Positions 1 through 14,560 of a DNA stretch of 64,000 bases are shown here, piece after piece. Both the position numbers and the translations under genes were made by a program. The notes under the pieces are model-generated. The model was not told where the DNA came from and did not search any database. It was given only the letters and a program-made list of their open reading frames with translations. Where the stretch lies: NCBI GenBank assembly GCA_003255065.1, contig QAOA01008029.1, positions 192,133 to 256,132 on the forward strand, given 5' to 3'. Source of the DNA: Cercis canadensis (taxonomy: Eukaryota; Streptophyta; Magnoliopsida; Fabales; Fabaceae). How positions within the stretch are numbered: the stretch's first letter is position 1; the number at the start of each line of letters is the position of its first letter.

Positions 1-2810
1 GTCCCGGGGCAGATTTAGTGACCACAAGGAAACAGTTCCGTCGCAGATACAGTGAAACATAAGAAAATTATCTGACTCAGATATACGGAATAACCGAAAC
101 AGGGTCCCAGGGAAGATTTAGTGAATCACAAGGAAACAATCATTTCTCAGATACAGTGAAACGTAAGATAAATATCCGACTCAGATACAAGGATGAACCG
201 AAACAGGGTCTCGGGGTAGATATAGTGACTCACCAGGAAACAATCCCGTCCCAGATACATTGAAACATAAGAAACACATCCGACTCAGATACAAGGATGA
301 ACAGAAACAGGGTCCCGGGGTAAATATAGTGACTCACCAGGAAATATTCCCGTCTTACATACAGTGAAACATAAGAAAAATATATAACTCAGATATAGGT
401 ATGAACCGAAACAAGGTCCCAGGGCAGATTTAGTGACTCATAAGGAAATAGTCCCGTCCCAGATACAGTGAACCATCAGAAAAATATCCGACTCAGATAC
501 AAGGATGAACCAAAACAGGGTCCCTGGGCATATATAGTGACTCAACAGGAAACAGTCCCGTCCCAGATACAGTGATCCTTAAGAGAAATGTCTGAATTAG
601 ATAGAAGGATGAACCGAAACATAGTCTCGGGGCAGATATAGTGACTCACCAGGAGACAGTCTCGTCCCAGATACATTGAACCATAAGAAAAATATCCGAG
701 TCAGAAACAGGGAGGAACCGAAATAGGGTCTCGCGGCAGATATAGTGACTCACCAGGAAACAGTCCGTCCCAGATACAGTGAACCATAAGAAAAATATCC
801 GACTCAGATACAAGGATGAACCGGAACAAGGTCATGGGGCAGATATAGTGACTCACCAGGAAACATTCCCTTCCCAGATATAGTGAAACATAAGAAAAAT
901 ATCCAACTCAGATACAAGTATGAACCGAAACAGGGTCTCGGGGCAGATTTAGTGACTTACAAGGAAACAGTCCCGTCCCAGATACAGTAAACCATAAGAA
1001 AAATATCCGACTCAGATATAAGGATGAACCGAAACAGGTTCCCAGGGCAGATATTGAGACTCACCAAGAAACATTCTCATCCCAGATACAATCAACCATA
1101 AGAAAAATATATGACTCAGATTTAGGGATGAACCGAAACAGGGTCCCGGGGCAGATTTGGTGTCTTACAAGGAAACAGTCCCATCCCAGATACAGTAAAC
1201 CAAAAGAAAAATATCCGACTCAGATACAAGGATGAACCGAAACAGGGTCCCGAGTCAGATATAGTGACTAACCCGGAAACAGTCTCTTCCTAGATACAGT
1301 GAACCATAAGAAAAATATCTGACTCTGATATACGGATAAACCGAAACAGGGTCCCAGGGCAGATGTAGTGACTCATCAGGAAACAGTGTCATCCCAGATA
1401 CAGTGAATCATAAGAAAAATATCCAAGTCAGAAGTACGGATGAACCGAAATAGGGTCCCGAGGCAGATATAGGGACTCACTAAGAAACAGTCCGTCCTAG
1501 ATACAGTGAAGCATAAGAAAATTATCCGACTTAGATACAAGGATGAACCGAAACAGGGTCCCGGGGTAGATATAGTAACTCACCAGGAAATAGTCCCTTC
1601 GCAGATATAGTGAACCATAAGAAAAGTATCCGAGTCAAAAACAGGGTCGAACCGAAATAAGGTCCCGGGGCAGATATAGTAAATCCCTAGGAAACAGTCC
1701 AGTCCAGTCCCAGATACAGTGAACCATAAGAAAAGTATCCGAGTAAGAAATAGGGACGAACCGAAACAGGGTCCCAAGGCAGATATAGTGACTCACCAGG
1801 AAACATTCTCGTCCCTTATACAGCAAACCATAAGAAAAATATCTGACTCAGTTATAGGGATGAACAGTAACAGAGTCCCGGGGTAGATTTAGTGACTCAC
1901 GAGGAAACAGTTCCGTCCTACATACAGTAAACCATAAGAAAAATATCTGACTCAGATACAAGGATGAACCGAATCAGGGTCTCGGGGGCAGATATAGTGA
2001 CTCACCAGGTAACAGTTCCGTCCCAGATAGAGTGACCCATAAGAAAAATATCCGACTCAGATATAATGATGAACCAAAATATGTTCCCGGGGCAGATATT
2101 GAGACTCACCAGGAAACATTCCCATTCCAGATAAAGTGAACCATAAGAAAAATATATGAATCAGATATAGGGATGAACCTAAACAGGGTCCCGGGGCAGA
2201 TTTTGTGACTTACAAGGAAACAGTCCACTCCCAGATACAGTTAACCCTATGAAAAATATCTTACTCAAATACAAGGATGAACCGAAACAGTGTCTCGGGG
2301 CAGATTTAGTGACTCACCAAGAAACAGTCTCGTCCCATATACAGTGCAACATAAGAAAAATATATGACTCAGATATAGGGATGAACCGAAACAGGGTCCC
2401 GAGGCAGATTTAGTGACTCATAAGGAAACAGTCCCGTCCCAGATACATGAAACCATACGAAAAATATTTGACTCACATACAAGGATGAACCGAAACAGGG
2501 TCCCGAGTCAAATATATTGACTTACCAGGAAACAGTCTCTTCCTAGATACAGTGAACCATAAGAAAAATATCTGACTCAGATATACGGATAAACTGAAAC
2601 AAGGTCCCAAGGCAGATATAGTGACTCATCAGGAAACAGTCCTATCCCAGATACAGTGAATCATAAGAAAAATATCCGAGTCAGAAACAGGGATGAACCG
2701 AAATAGGGTCCCGAGGCAGATATAGTGACTCACTAGGAAACAGTCCGTCCCAGATACAGTGAACCATAAGAAAATTATCCGACTCAGATACAAGGATGAA
2801 CCGAAACAGT

Positions 2811-4245
2811 CTAGTCCCAGATACAATGAACCATAAGCAAAATATCTGAGTCAGAAAAAGGGATGAACCGAAACAGAGTTAAGTCGAAATAGGGTCCCGG
2901 GGTAGATATAGTGACTTAGCAGGAAACAGTCCCGTCCCAGATACAGTGAATCATAAGAAAAATATCCAACTCAGATACAACGAAGAACCGAAACAGGGTC
3001 CCGGGACAGATATAGTGACTCACCTGGAAATAGTCCCGTCCCAGATACAGTGAACTATAAGAAAAATATCTGACTCAGATATACGGATAAACCGAAACAG
3101 GGTCTCGAGGAAGATTTGGTGACTCAGAAGGAAACAGTCCCGTCCCAGATACAGTGAATCATAAGAAAAATATCCGAGTCAGAAACAGGGATGAACTGAA
3201 ATAGGGTCCCGGGGCAGATATAGTGACTCTGCAGGAAACAGTCCTTTCTCAGATACAGTGAACCATATGCAAAATATCCGAGTCAGAAACTGGGATGAAC
3301 CGAAATAGGGTCCTGAGGCAGATATAGTGACTCACAAGGAAACAGTCCGTCCCAGATACAGTGAACCATAAGAAAATTATCCGACTCAGATACAAGGATG
3401 AACCGGAACAGTCTAGTCCCAGATACAGTGAACCATAAGCAAAATATCCGAGTCAGAAACAGGAATGAACCGAAACAGAGTTAAATCGAAATAGGGTCCC
3501 GGGGTAGATATAGTGACTCAGCAGGAAACAGTCCCGTCCCAGATACAGTGAATCATAAGAAAAATATCTGACTCAGATACAACGAAGAACCGAAACAGGG
3601 TCCCGGGACAAATATATCGACTCACCAGGAAATAGTCCCATCCCAGATACAGTGAACCATAAGAAAAATATCTGACTTAGATATACGGATAAACCGAAAC
3701 AGGGTCTCGAGGAAGATTTGGTGACTCAGAAGGAAACAGTCCCGTCCCAGACACAATGAATCATAAGAAAAATATCCGAGTCAGAAACAGGGATGAACTA
3801 AAATAGGGTCCTGGGGCAGATATAGTGACTCCGCAGGAAACAGTCCTGTCCCAGATACAGTGAACCATATGCAAAATATCCGAGTCAGAAACAGGGATGA
3901 ACCGAAATAGGGTCCCGAGGCAGATATAGTGACTCACTAGGAAACAGTCCGTCCCAGATACAGTGAACCATAAGAAAATTATCCGACTCACATACAAGGA
4001 TGAACCGAAACAGGCTAGTCCCAGATAACGTGAACCATAAGCAAAATATCCGACTCAGAAACAGGGATGAACTGAAACAGGGTCCCGGGGTGGATATAGT
4101 GACTCAGCAGGAAACAGCCCCTTCCCAGATACAGTGAATCATAAGAAAAATATCCGACTCAGATACAACGAAGAACCGAAATAGGGTCCTGGGACAGATA
4201 TAGTGACTCACCAGGAAATAGTCCCGTCCCAGATACAGTGAACCA
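2811..4245 (-). repeat. 602-bp higher-order repeat, about 2.4 copies
   Basis: The marker CTAGTCCCAG recurs at 2811, 3413 and 4015, exactly 602 bp apart both times. Each unit holds a shortened monomer (GAACCGAAACAGTCTAGTCC, missing the middle of a unit) and the odd insertion-like AAACAGAGTTAAGTCGAAAT (2871 and 3473). The period is therefore not a multiple of 104. The third copy breaks off near 4245 at a truncated monomer (GAACCAAAAGAAACGGGGTC). Confidence 0.88.
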
Positions 4246-5529
4246 AAAGAAACGGGGTCGCAGGGTAGATTTAGTGACTCACAAGCAAACAGTCTCGTCC
4301 TAGATATAGTCAACCATAAGAATAATATATGACTCAGATATAGGGATGAACAGAAACAGGGGCACGGCATAGATTTAGTGACTCACAAGGAAACATTCCC
4401 GTCCCAAATACAGTGAACCATAAGAAAAATATCTGACTTAGATATAAGGATGAACTGAAACAGGGTCCCGGAGAAGATATAGTGACTTACCAGGAAACAG
4501 TCCCGTCCTAGATATAGTAAATCGAAAGAAAAATATCCGAGTCAGAAACAGGGATGAACCGAAATAGGGTCCCGGGGTAGATATAGTGACTCACCAGGAA
4601 ACAGTCTCGTCCTACATACAGTCAAGGATAAGCAAAATATATGTGTCAGAAACAGGGATGAATCGAAACAGGGTCCCGTGGCAGATATAGTGACTCAACA
4701 AGAAACATTCCCGTCCCAGATACAGTGAACCATAAGCAAAATTTCTGTCTCAGATATAGGGACGTAAAGAAACAGGGGAACGGGGCAGATTTACTGACTC
4801 AAAAGGAAACACTCCCGTCCTAGATATAGTGAACGATAAGAAAAATATCCGACTCAGATACAAGGATGAACCGAAACAGGGTCCCGGGGCAGATATAGTG
4901 ACTCATCAGGAAATAGTCCTATCCCAGATATAGTGATCCGTAAGAAAAATATCCGACTCAGATACAGGGATGAACCAAAACAGGGTCCCGGGGCAGACAT
5001 AATGACTCAACAGGAAACAGTCCCCTCCCATATACAGTTAACCATGAGTAAAATATTCGAATCAGGAACAGGGATGAACTAAAACGGGGTCCCGGGGCAG
5101 ATATAGTGACTTAACAGGAAACAGTCCCGTCCCAGATTCAATGAACCATAAGAAAAATATCTGACTCAGATATAAGGATGAACCGAAACAGGTTCCAGGG
5201 GCAGAATTAGTGACTCACAAGGAAACAGTCCCCTCTCAGATACTGTGAACCATAAGAAAAACATTTGACTAAGATACAAGGATTAACCGAAACAGGGTCC
5301 CGGGGCAGATATATTGACTCACCAAGAAACATTCCCATCCCAGAAACAGTGAACCATAAGTAAAATATATGACTCAGATATAGGGATGAACCGAAACAGA
5401 TTCTCGGGGCAGATTTAGGGACTTACAAGGAAACAGTCCCGGCCCAGATACAATGAAACATAAGAAAAATATCCGAGTCAGAAACAGGGATTAACGGAAA
5501 TAGGGTTCCGGGGCAGATATAACAACTCA

Positions 5530-7400
5530 ACAGGAAACAGTCCCCTCCCAGATACAGTGATCTTCAAGAAAAATATCTGAGTCAGAGAAAGGGATGAACA
5601 GAAACAGGGCCACGGGAGAGATATAGTGACTCACCAGGAAATAGTCCCGTCCCAGATACAGTGATCCAAGAGAAAAATATTTGAGACTGAAACAAGGATG
5701 AACTAAAACAGGGTCCAAGCGCAAATATAGTGACTCACCAGGAAACAGTCCCGTGTTATATATATGGATACACAAGAAAAATATCCGAGTCAGGAACAGA
5801 GATGAACCGAAACAGGGTCCCGCGGCAGACATAGCGACTCAATAGGAAACAGTCCCCTCCCAGATACAGTTAACCATAAGTAAAATATCTGAATCAGAAA
5901 CAGGGATGAACTAAAACAGGGTCCCTGGGCAGATATAATGACTCAACAAGAAACAGTGCCGTCCTAGATTCAGTGAACCATAAGAAAAATATTTGACTCA
6001 GATATAGGGATGAACCGAAACAGGTTCCAAGGGAAGAATTAGTTACTCACAAGGAAACAGTTCCATCTCAGATGCTGTGAACCATAAGAAAAACATCTGA
6101 CTAAGATACAATGATGAACCGAAACAGGGTCCCGGGGCAGAGATAGTGACTCACCAGGAAACATTCTAGTCCCAGATATAGTGAACCATAAGAAAAATAT
6201 CCGATTCAGATACAAGGATGAACCGAAACAGAGTCCCGGGGAAGATATTATGACTCACCAGGAAACAGTCATGTCCTAGATACAGTGAACCATAAGAAAA
6301 ATATCCGACTCAGATACAAGAATGAACCGAACCAGGGTCCCGGTCCAGATATAGTGACCGACAAGGAAATAGTTTGGTCCTAGATACAGTGAATCATAAG
6401 GAAAATATCCGAGTCAGAATCAGGATGAACCGAAATACGATCCCGGGGCAGATATAGTGACTCACCAGGAAACAGTCCTGTCCCAGATACAGAGATCCAT
6501 AAGAAAAATATCCGACTCAGGTACAAGGATGAACCGAAACAGCGTCCCAGGGCAGATATAGTGACACAGCAGGAAACATTCACATCCCAGATACAGTGAA
6601 CCATAAGAAAAATATATGACTCAGATATAGGGATTAACCGAAACAAGGTCCCGGGGCAGATTTAGTCACGCACAAGGAAACAGTCCCATCGTAGATACAG
6701 TGAACTATAAGAAAAATATCCGACTCAAATACAATGATAAACCCAAATAGGGTCACGTGGCAGATATAGTGACTCAACAGGAAACAGTCCCGTCCTAGAT
6801 ACAGTGAACCATAAGAAAAATATCTGACTTAGATATAGGGATGAACCGAAACAGAGTCTCGGGGCAGATTTAATGACTCACAAGGAAACAGTCCCGTCCC
6901 AGATATAGTGAACCATAAGAAAAATATCTGACTCAGATATAGGGATGAACAGAAATAGGGTCCCAGGGTAGATTTAGTGACTCACAAGCAAACAGTCCCG
7001 TCCTAGATATAGTCAACCATAAGAAAAATATCCGACTCAGGTACAAGGATGAACCGAAACAGGGTCCCGGGGCAGATATAATGTCTTACCAGGAAATAGT
7101 GTCATCCTAGATACAGTGATCCAAGAGAAAAATATCCCAGTTAAAAATAGGGATGAACCGAAACAGGATCCAGGGGAAAATATAGTGACTCACCAGGATA
7201 CAGTCCCATCCCAGATACAGTGATCCACAAGAAAAATATCCGAGCCAGAAACAGAGATGAAGCGAAACAGGGTTCCGAGGTAGATATAATGACTCACCAG
7301 GAAACAGTCTCGTCCCAGATATAGAGAACCATAAGAAAAATATCCGACTCAGATAGAAGGATGAACCGAAACAAGGTACCGGGGAAGTTATAGTGACTCA
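5530..7400 (-). repeat. Long-range duplication, copy 1 (partner at 15704-17574)
   Basis: An ordered series of unusual monomers matches a second block exactly 10,174 bp to the right. Examples are GTGATCCAAGAG (5661 and 15835), CGAAACAGCGTCC (AGCGTC at 6541 and 16715), GGGTCACGTGGCAG and GTCTTACCAGGAAATAGTG (7083 and 17257). The offset is the same at all points checked, so about 18 monomers were copied as one block. Confidence 0.87.
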
Positions 7401-8040
7401 CCAGGAAACAGTCCAGTCCAAGATACAGTGAAACATAATAAAAATATCCAACTCAGATACAGGGATGAACCGAAATAGCATCCCGAGAAAGATATAGTCA
7501 CTCACCAAGAAACATTTCCTTCCCAGATACAGTGAACCATAAGAAAAATATCCGAGTCAGAAACACGGATAAACCGAAATAGGGTCCCGAGGCAGATATA
7601 GTGACTCACTAGGAAACAGTTTATCCCAAATACAGAGAACCATAAGAAAATTATCCAACTCAGATACAGGGATGAACCGAAATAGGGTCCCGGGGAAGAT
7701 ATAGTGACTCACCAGGAAATAGTACCTTCCCAGATACATTGAACGTAAAGAAAAATATCTGACTCAGATATACGGCTAAACCGAAACAGGGTCCCGGGGC
7801 AGATTTAGTGACTCACAAGGAAACAATCCCGTCCCATATACAGTGATCCATAAGAAAAATATCCGTCTCAGATATAAGAATGAACCGAAACAGGGTCCCG
7901 AGGCAGATATAGTGACTCACCAGGAAAAAGTCCTACGCCAGATACAGTGAACCATAAGAAAAATATCCGAGACAGAAACAAGGATGAACCGAAAGAGGCT
8001 CCCGAGGCAGACATAGTGACTCACCAGGAAACATTCCCAT

Positions 8041-8860
8041 ACTAGATACAGTGAACCATAAGGAAAATATATGACTCAGATACATGGATGAACCGAAACA
8101 GGGACCCAAGGCAGATTTAGTGACTTACAAGGAAACAGACCCGTCCCAGATATAGTGAACCATAAGATAAATATTGGCATCAGATACAAGAATGAACCGA
8201 AACAGGGTCCCGGGGCAGATATAGTGACTCACCAGGAAACAGTCTCGTCCCAGATACGATGAACCATTTGAAAAATATATGTCTCATATTTAGGGACGAA
8301 CCGAAACAGGGTCCCGACGCAGATTTAATGACTAACAAGGAAACAGTCTAGTCCCAGATACAGTGAACCATAAGAAAAATATCCGACTCAGATACAAAGA
8401 TGAACCGATACAGGGTCCCGAGGCAGATATAGTGACTCACCAGGAAACAGTACAGTGAACCATAAGAAAAATATATGACTCAGATACAAGGATGAACCGA
8501 AACAGGGACCCAGGGCAGATTTAGTAACTTACAACGAAACAGTCCCGTCCCAGATATAATGAACCATAAGATAAATATCCGAATCAGATACAAGAATGAA
8601 CCAAAACAGGGTCCCTGGGCAGATATAGTGACTCACCAGGAAACAGTCTCGTCCCAGATACAGTGATTCATTTGAAAAATATATGACTCAGATATAGGGA
8701 TGTACCGAAACAGGGTCCCGGCGCAGATTTAGTGACAAACAAGGAAACAGTCCCGTCCCAGATACAGTGAACCATGAGAAAAATAACTGAGTCAGAAACA
8801 AGGAAGAACCAAAACAGGGTCTAGGGGCAAATATAGTGACTCACCAGGAAACAGTCCCAT
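8041..8860 (-). repeat. 4-monomer tandem duplication (404 bp)
   Basis: The marker ACAGGGACCCA followed by CAGATTTAGT occurs near 8101 and again 404 bp later, with matching odd monomers after it (CATAAGATAAATATT, then CCATTTGAAAAATATATG). The period is 12 bp short of 4x104 because the monomer near 8445 lacks about a dozen bases (GGAAACAGTACAGTGAACC). Confidence 0.75.
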
Positions 8861-11019
8861 CCCAGATATAGTGATGCACAAGAAAAATATCCGAGTCAGA
8901 AACGGGTATGAACTGAAACAGGGTCTCGGGGCAGATATAGTTACTCAACAGGAAACAATACCGTCCCAGATACAGTGAACCGTAAGAAAAATATCTGAGT
9001 CGGAAACAGAGATGAACCGAAATAGGATCCCGGGGCAGATATAATAACTCACCAGAAACAGTCCGTCCTAGATACAGTGATCTACAAGATAAATATCTGA
9101 GTCAGAGACAGGGATGAACTGAAACAGGGTCCCGGGGGAGATTTAGTCACTCACTAGAAAATAGTCCCTTCCCAGATACAGTGATCCAAGAGAAAAATAT
9201 CTGAGTTAGAAATAGGTATGAACCGAAACAGGGTGCAGGGGCAAATATAGTGACTCACCAGGAAACAGTCCCATCCCAGATATAGTGACACACAAGAAAA
9301 ATATCCTAGTCAGAAACAGAGATGAACCGAAACAGGGACTCGGGGCCGACATAGTGACTCAACAGGAAACAGTTCCGTCCCATATACATTGAACCATAAG
9401 TAAAATATCCGAGTCAGAAACAAGGATGAACTAAAATAGGGTCCCGGGGCAGATATAGTGAGTCAACAGGAATCAGTCCCGTCCCAGATTCAGTGAACCA
9501 TAAGAAAAATATCTGACTCAAGTTTAGGAAAGAACCGAAACAGGTTCCAGGGGCAGAATTAGTGACTCACAAGGAAACAGTCCCGTCTCAGATACAGTGA
9601 ACCATAAGAAAAATATCCGTCTCAGATACAAGGATTTACCGAAATAGGGTCCCGGGGCAGATATAGTGACTCACCAGGAAACATTCCCATCCCAGGTACA
9701 GTGAACCACAAGAAAAATATCTGACTCAGATATACGGATAAACCGAAACAGGGTCCCAGGGCAGATTTAGTGACTCACAAGGAAACAGTCCCGTCCTTGA
9801 TACAGTGAACCATAAGAAAAATATCCGACTCAAATACAAGGATGAACCAAAACAGGATCCCGGGGAAGATATAGTGACTCACCAGGAAACAGTCCCGTCC
9901 CAGATACAATAAATCATAAGAATAGTATCCGAGTCAGAATTAGGAATGAACCAAAATAGGGTCCTGGCACAGATATAATGACTTACCAGGAAAAAGTCCC
10001 GTCCCAGATACAGTGAACCATAAGCAAAATATTCGAGTAAGAAACAAGGATGAACCGAAACAGGGACCCGGGGCAGATTTAGTGACTCACAAGGAAACAG
10101 TCCCGTCCCAGATACAGTGAACCATGAGAAAAATATCTGACTCAGATACAAGGAAGAACCGAAACAAGGTCCCGGGGCAGATATAGTCACTCACTAGGAA
10201 ACAGCCCCGAACCAGATACAGTGAATCATAAGAAAAATATCCGAGTCAGAAACATGGATTTAACCGAAATAGCGTCCTGGGGTAGATATGTTGACTCACC
10301 AGGAAATAGTTCTGTCCCAGATACAGTGAACCATAAGAAAAATATCCGAGTCAGAAAGAGGGATGAAACGAAATATGGTCCTGGGGCAGATATAATGACT
10401 CAACAGGAAACAGTCCCATCCCAGATACAGAGACCTTCAAGAAAAATATTCGAGTGAGAGACAGGGATGAACCGAAACAGGGTCTCGGGGGAGATATAGT
10501 GACTCAACAAGAAATAGTCCCGTCCCATATACAGTAATCCAAGAGAAAAATATCTGAGTCAGAAAAAGGGATGAACTGACACAGGGTCCCGGGGCAAATA
10601 TAGTGACTCACCAGGAAACACTCATGTCCCAAATACAGTGATCCACAAGAAAAATATCTTATTCAGATATACGGATAAGCCGAAACAGGGTCTCGGGGCA
10701 TATTTAGTGACTCCAAAGGAAACAGTCCCATCCCAGATACAGTGAACCATAAGAAATATATTCGAATCAGATATAAGGATGAACCGAAATAGGGTCCCGG
10801 GGCAGATATAGTGACTCACTAGGAAACAGTCCCATGCCAGATACATTGAACCATAAGAAAAATATCCGAGTAAGAAAAAGGAATGAACCGAAATAGGGTC
10901 CCGACGTAGATATAGTGACTCACCTGGAAACAGTCCGACCCAGATACAGTGAACCATAAGAAAAATATCCGACTCAGATACAAGGTTGAATCGAAACAGG
11001 GTCGCAGGGATGATATTGC

Positions 11020-12400
11020 GACTCACCAGGAAACATCCTATCCCAGATACAGTGAACCATAAGAAAAATATCTGACTCAGAAATACGGATAAACTGAAAC
11101 AGGGTCCCGGTTCAGAATTAGTGACTTACACGGAAACAGTCACGTCCCAGATACAGTGAACCATAAGAAAAATATCTGACTCAGATTCAAGGATGGACCG
11201 AAACAGGGTCCCGGGGCAGATATAGTGACTCACCAGGAAACATTCCCGTCCCAGATATAGTGAACCATAAGAAAAATATCCAACTCAGATACAAGGTTGA
11301 ACCGAAACAAGGTCCCGGGGCAGATATTTTGACTCACCAGGAAACATTCCCAACCCAGATACAGTGAACCATAAGAAAAATATATGACTCAGATACAAGG
11401 ATTAACCGAAACAGGGTCCCGGGGTAGACATAGTGACTCCCCAGGAAACAATCCCGTCCCAGATATAGTGAACCATAAGAAAAATATCCGACTCAGATAC
11501 AAGGATGAACCGAAACAGGGTCCCGGGGCAGATATTGTGACTCACCAGCAAACATCCTATCCCAGATACAGTGAACCATAAGAAAAATATCTGACTCAGA
11601 TATACGGATAAACTGAAACAGGGTCCCGGTGCAGAAGTAGTGACTTACACGGAAACAGTCCCGTCCCAGATACAGTGAACCATAAGAAAAATATCCGACT
11701 CAGATACAAGCATGAACCGAAATAGGGTCCCGGGGCAGATATTGTGACTGACCAGGAAACATTCCCATCCGAGATACAGTGAACCATAAGAAAACTATAT
11801 GACTCAGATATAGGGATGAACCGAAACAGGGTCTCGGGGCAGATTTAGTGACTTACAAGGAAACAGTCCCGTCCCAGATACAGTCAACCATAAGAAAAAT
11901 ATCTGACTCAGATACAAGGATGAATCGAAACAGGGTCCCGGGGCAGATATAGTAACTCACCAGGAAACAGTCTCGTCCCAGATACAGTGAACCCTAAGAA
12001 AAATGTATGACTCAGATATAGGGATGAACTGAAACAGAGTCCCGGGGCAGATTTAGTGACTCACAAGGAAATAGTCCTGTCCCAGATACAATAAACCATA
12101 AGAAAAATATCCGACTCAGATACAAGTATGAACCGAAACAGGGTCCCGGGGCAGATATAGTGACTCAACAGGAAAAAGTCCTATCCCAGATACAGTGAAC
12201 CATAAGAAAAATATCTGACTCAGATATACGGATAAACCGAAACAGGGTCCCGAATCAGAATTCGTGACTTACACGGAAACAGTCCCGTCCCAGATACAGT
12301 AAACCATAAAAAAAATATCCGACTCAGATACAAGTATGAACCGAAACAGGGTCCCGGGACAGATATAGTGACTCAACAGGAAATAGTCCCGTCCCAAATA
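11020..12400 (-). repeat. 5- and 6-monomer higher-order repeat, 3 copies
   Basis: The diagnostic monomer GACTTACACGGAAACAGTC, preceded by AGGAAACATCCTATCCCAG or AGGAAAAAGTCCTATCCCAG, occurs with its CTTACACGG at 11125, 11644 and 12268. The spacings are 519 and 624 bp (5 and 6 monomers). Flanking monomers correspond in each copy. Confidence 0.75.
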
Positions 12401-12999
12401 CAGTGAACCATTAGAAGAATATCCGAGTGAGAAACAGGGATGAACCGAAACAGGGTCCCGGGGCAGATTTAGTGACTCACTAGGAAACATTCCCGTCCTA
12501 GATACAGTGAACCATAAGAAAAATATCCGACTCAAATACATGGATGAAACGAAACAGGGTCCCGGGGCAGATATAGTCACTCACCAGGAAACAGTCTCGT
12601 ACCAGATACAGTGAATCAGAAGAAAAATATACGAGTCAGAAACAGGGATGAACCAAAATAGCGTCCTGGGGCAGATATGTTGACTCAACAAGAAACAGTG
12701 CCGTCCCAGATACAGTCAACCATAAGAAAAATATCCGAGTCAGAAACCGGGATGAAACGAAATAGGGTCCCGGGGTAAATATAATGACTCACTAGGAAAC
12801 AGTCCCATTCCAGAAACAGTGATCTCCAAGAAAAATATCCGAGTCAGAGATAGGGATGAACCGAAACATGGTCTCAGGGGAGATATTGTGACTCACCAAG
12901 AAACAGTCCCGTCCCAGATACAGTGAACCATAAGAAAAATATACGACTTAAATACAAGGATGAACCGAAACAGGGTCCCGGGGCAGATATAGTGACTCA

Positions 13000-14560
13000 G
13001 CAGGAAGCAGTCTCGTCCCAGATATAGTGAACCATAAGAAAAATATATGACTCAGATATGAGGATAAACCGAAACAGGGTCCCCGGGAAGATTTAGTGAC
13101 TTTCAAGGAAACAGTCCCGTCCCAGATAGAGTGAACCATAAGAAAAATATCCGACTCAGATACAAGGTTGAACCGAAAAATGGTTAGTGACTCAACAAGA
13201 AACAGTCCCGTCCCAGATATAAGAAATCATAAGAAAAATATCCGACTCGGAAACAGGAATGAACCGAAATAGGTTCTCGGGGCAGATATAGTGACTCAAC
13301 AGGAAACAATCCCGTCCCAGATACAAGAAATCATAAGAAAAATATCCGACTCAGATACAAGGATGAACCGAAACAGTGTCACGGGGTAGATATAGTGACT
13401 CAGCATGAAACATTCCCATCCTAGATAAAGTGAACCATAAGAAAAATATATAACTCAGATGAAGGGATTAACCAAAACAGGGTCCCAGGGCAGATTTATA
13501 GACTCACAAGGAAACTGTCCCATCCTAGATACAGTGAACTATAAGAAAAATATCCGACTCAGACACAAGTATGAACCGAAGCAGGGTCCCGGGGCAAATA
13601 TAGTGACTCACCAGGAAACAGTGTCGTCCCAGATACAGTGAACCATAAGAAAAATTTCTGACCCAGATATACGAATAAACTGAAACAGGGTCCCGGGGCA
13701 AATTTAGTGACTCACAAGGAAACAGTCCCGTCCCAGATACAGTAAACCATATGAAAAATATCTGACTCAGACACAAGTATGAACCGAAACAGGGTCCCGG
13801 GGTAAATATAGTGACTCACCAGGAAACAGTGTCGTCCCAGATACAGTGAACCATAAGAAAAATTTCTGACCCAGATATACGAATAAACCGAAACAGGGTC
13901 GCAGGGCAGATTTAGTGACTCACAAGCAAACAGTCCCGTCCCAGATACAGTAAACCATACGAAAAATATCTGACTCAGACACAAGTATGAACCGAAACAG
14001 GGTCCCGGGGTAAATATAGTGACTCACCAGGAAACAGTGTCGTCCCAGATACAGTGAACCATAAGAAAATTTTCTGACTCAGATATACGAATAAACCGAA
14101 ACAGGGTCCCGGGGCAGATTTGGTAACTTTCAAGGAAACAGCCCCGTCCCAGATAGAGTGAACCATAAGAAAAATATCCGACTCAGATACAAGGATGAAC
14201 CGAAAAATGGTTAGTGACTCAACAGGAAATAGTCCCATCCCAGATACAAGAAATCATAAGAAAAATATCTTACTCGGGAACAGGAATGAACCGAAATAGG
14301 TTCTCGGGGCAGATATGTGACTCAACAGGAAACAGTTCCGTCAGATACAAGGATGAACCAAAACAGGGTCACGGGATAGATATAGTGACTCAGAAGGAAA
14401 CATTCCCATCCCAGATAAAGTGAACCATTAGAAAAATATAAGACTCAGATGTAAGGATGAACAAAAACAGGGTCCCGGGCAGATTTATAGACTCATAAGG
14501 AAACTGTCCCATCCCAGATACAGTGAACTATAAAAAAAATATCCGACAAAGATACAAGAA
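13000..14560 (-). repeat. About 1.03-kb tandem duplication with a shared monomer deletion
   Basis: Both copies contain the same broken monomer, GAACCGAAAAATGGTTAGTG, in which about 20 bp of the GGGTCCCGGGGCAGATATA region is gone. TGGTTAGTG is at 13181 and 14208, offset 1027. Matching neighbours are GACTTTCAAGG or AACTTTCAAGG, AGATAGAGTGAACC, AATAGGTTCTCGGGGC and AGATAAAGTGAACC. The shared deletion shows the duplication followed the deletion. Confidence 0.82.
13556..14179 (-). repeat. 208-bp dimer, 3 tandem copies
   Basis: GACTCAGACACAAGTATGAA begins at 13556, 13764 and 13972, exactly 208 bp (2x104) apart. The alternate monomer carries the distinctive AAATTTCTGACCCAG or AATTTTCTGACTCAG and ATATACGAATAAAC. 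Copies differ by only a few bases, so this is a recent expansion. Confidence 0.88.
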
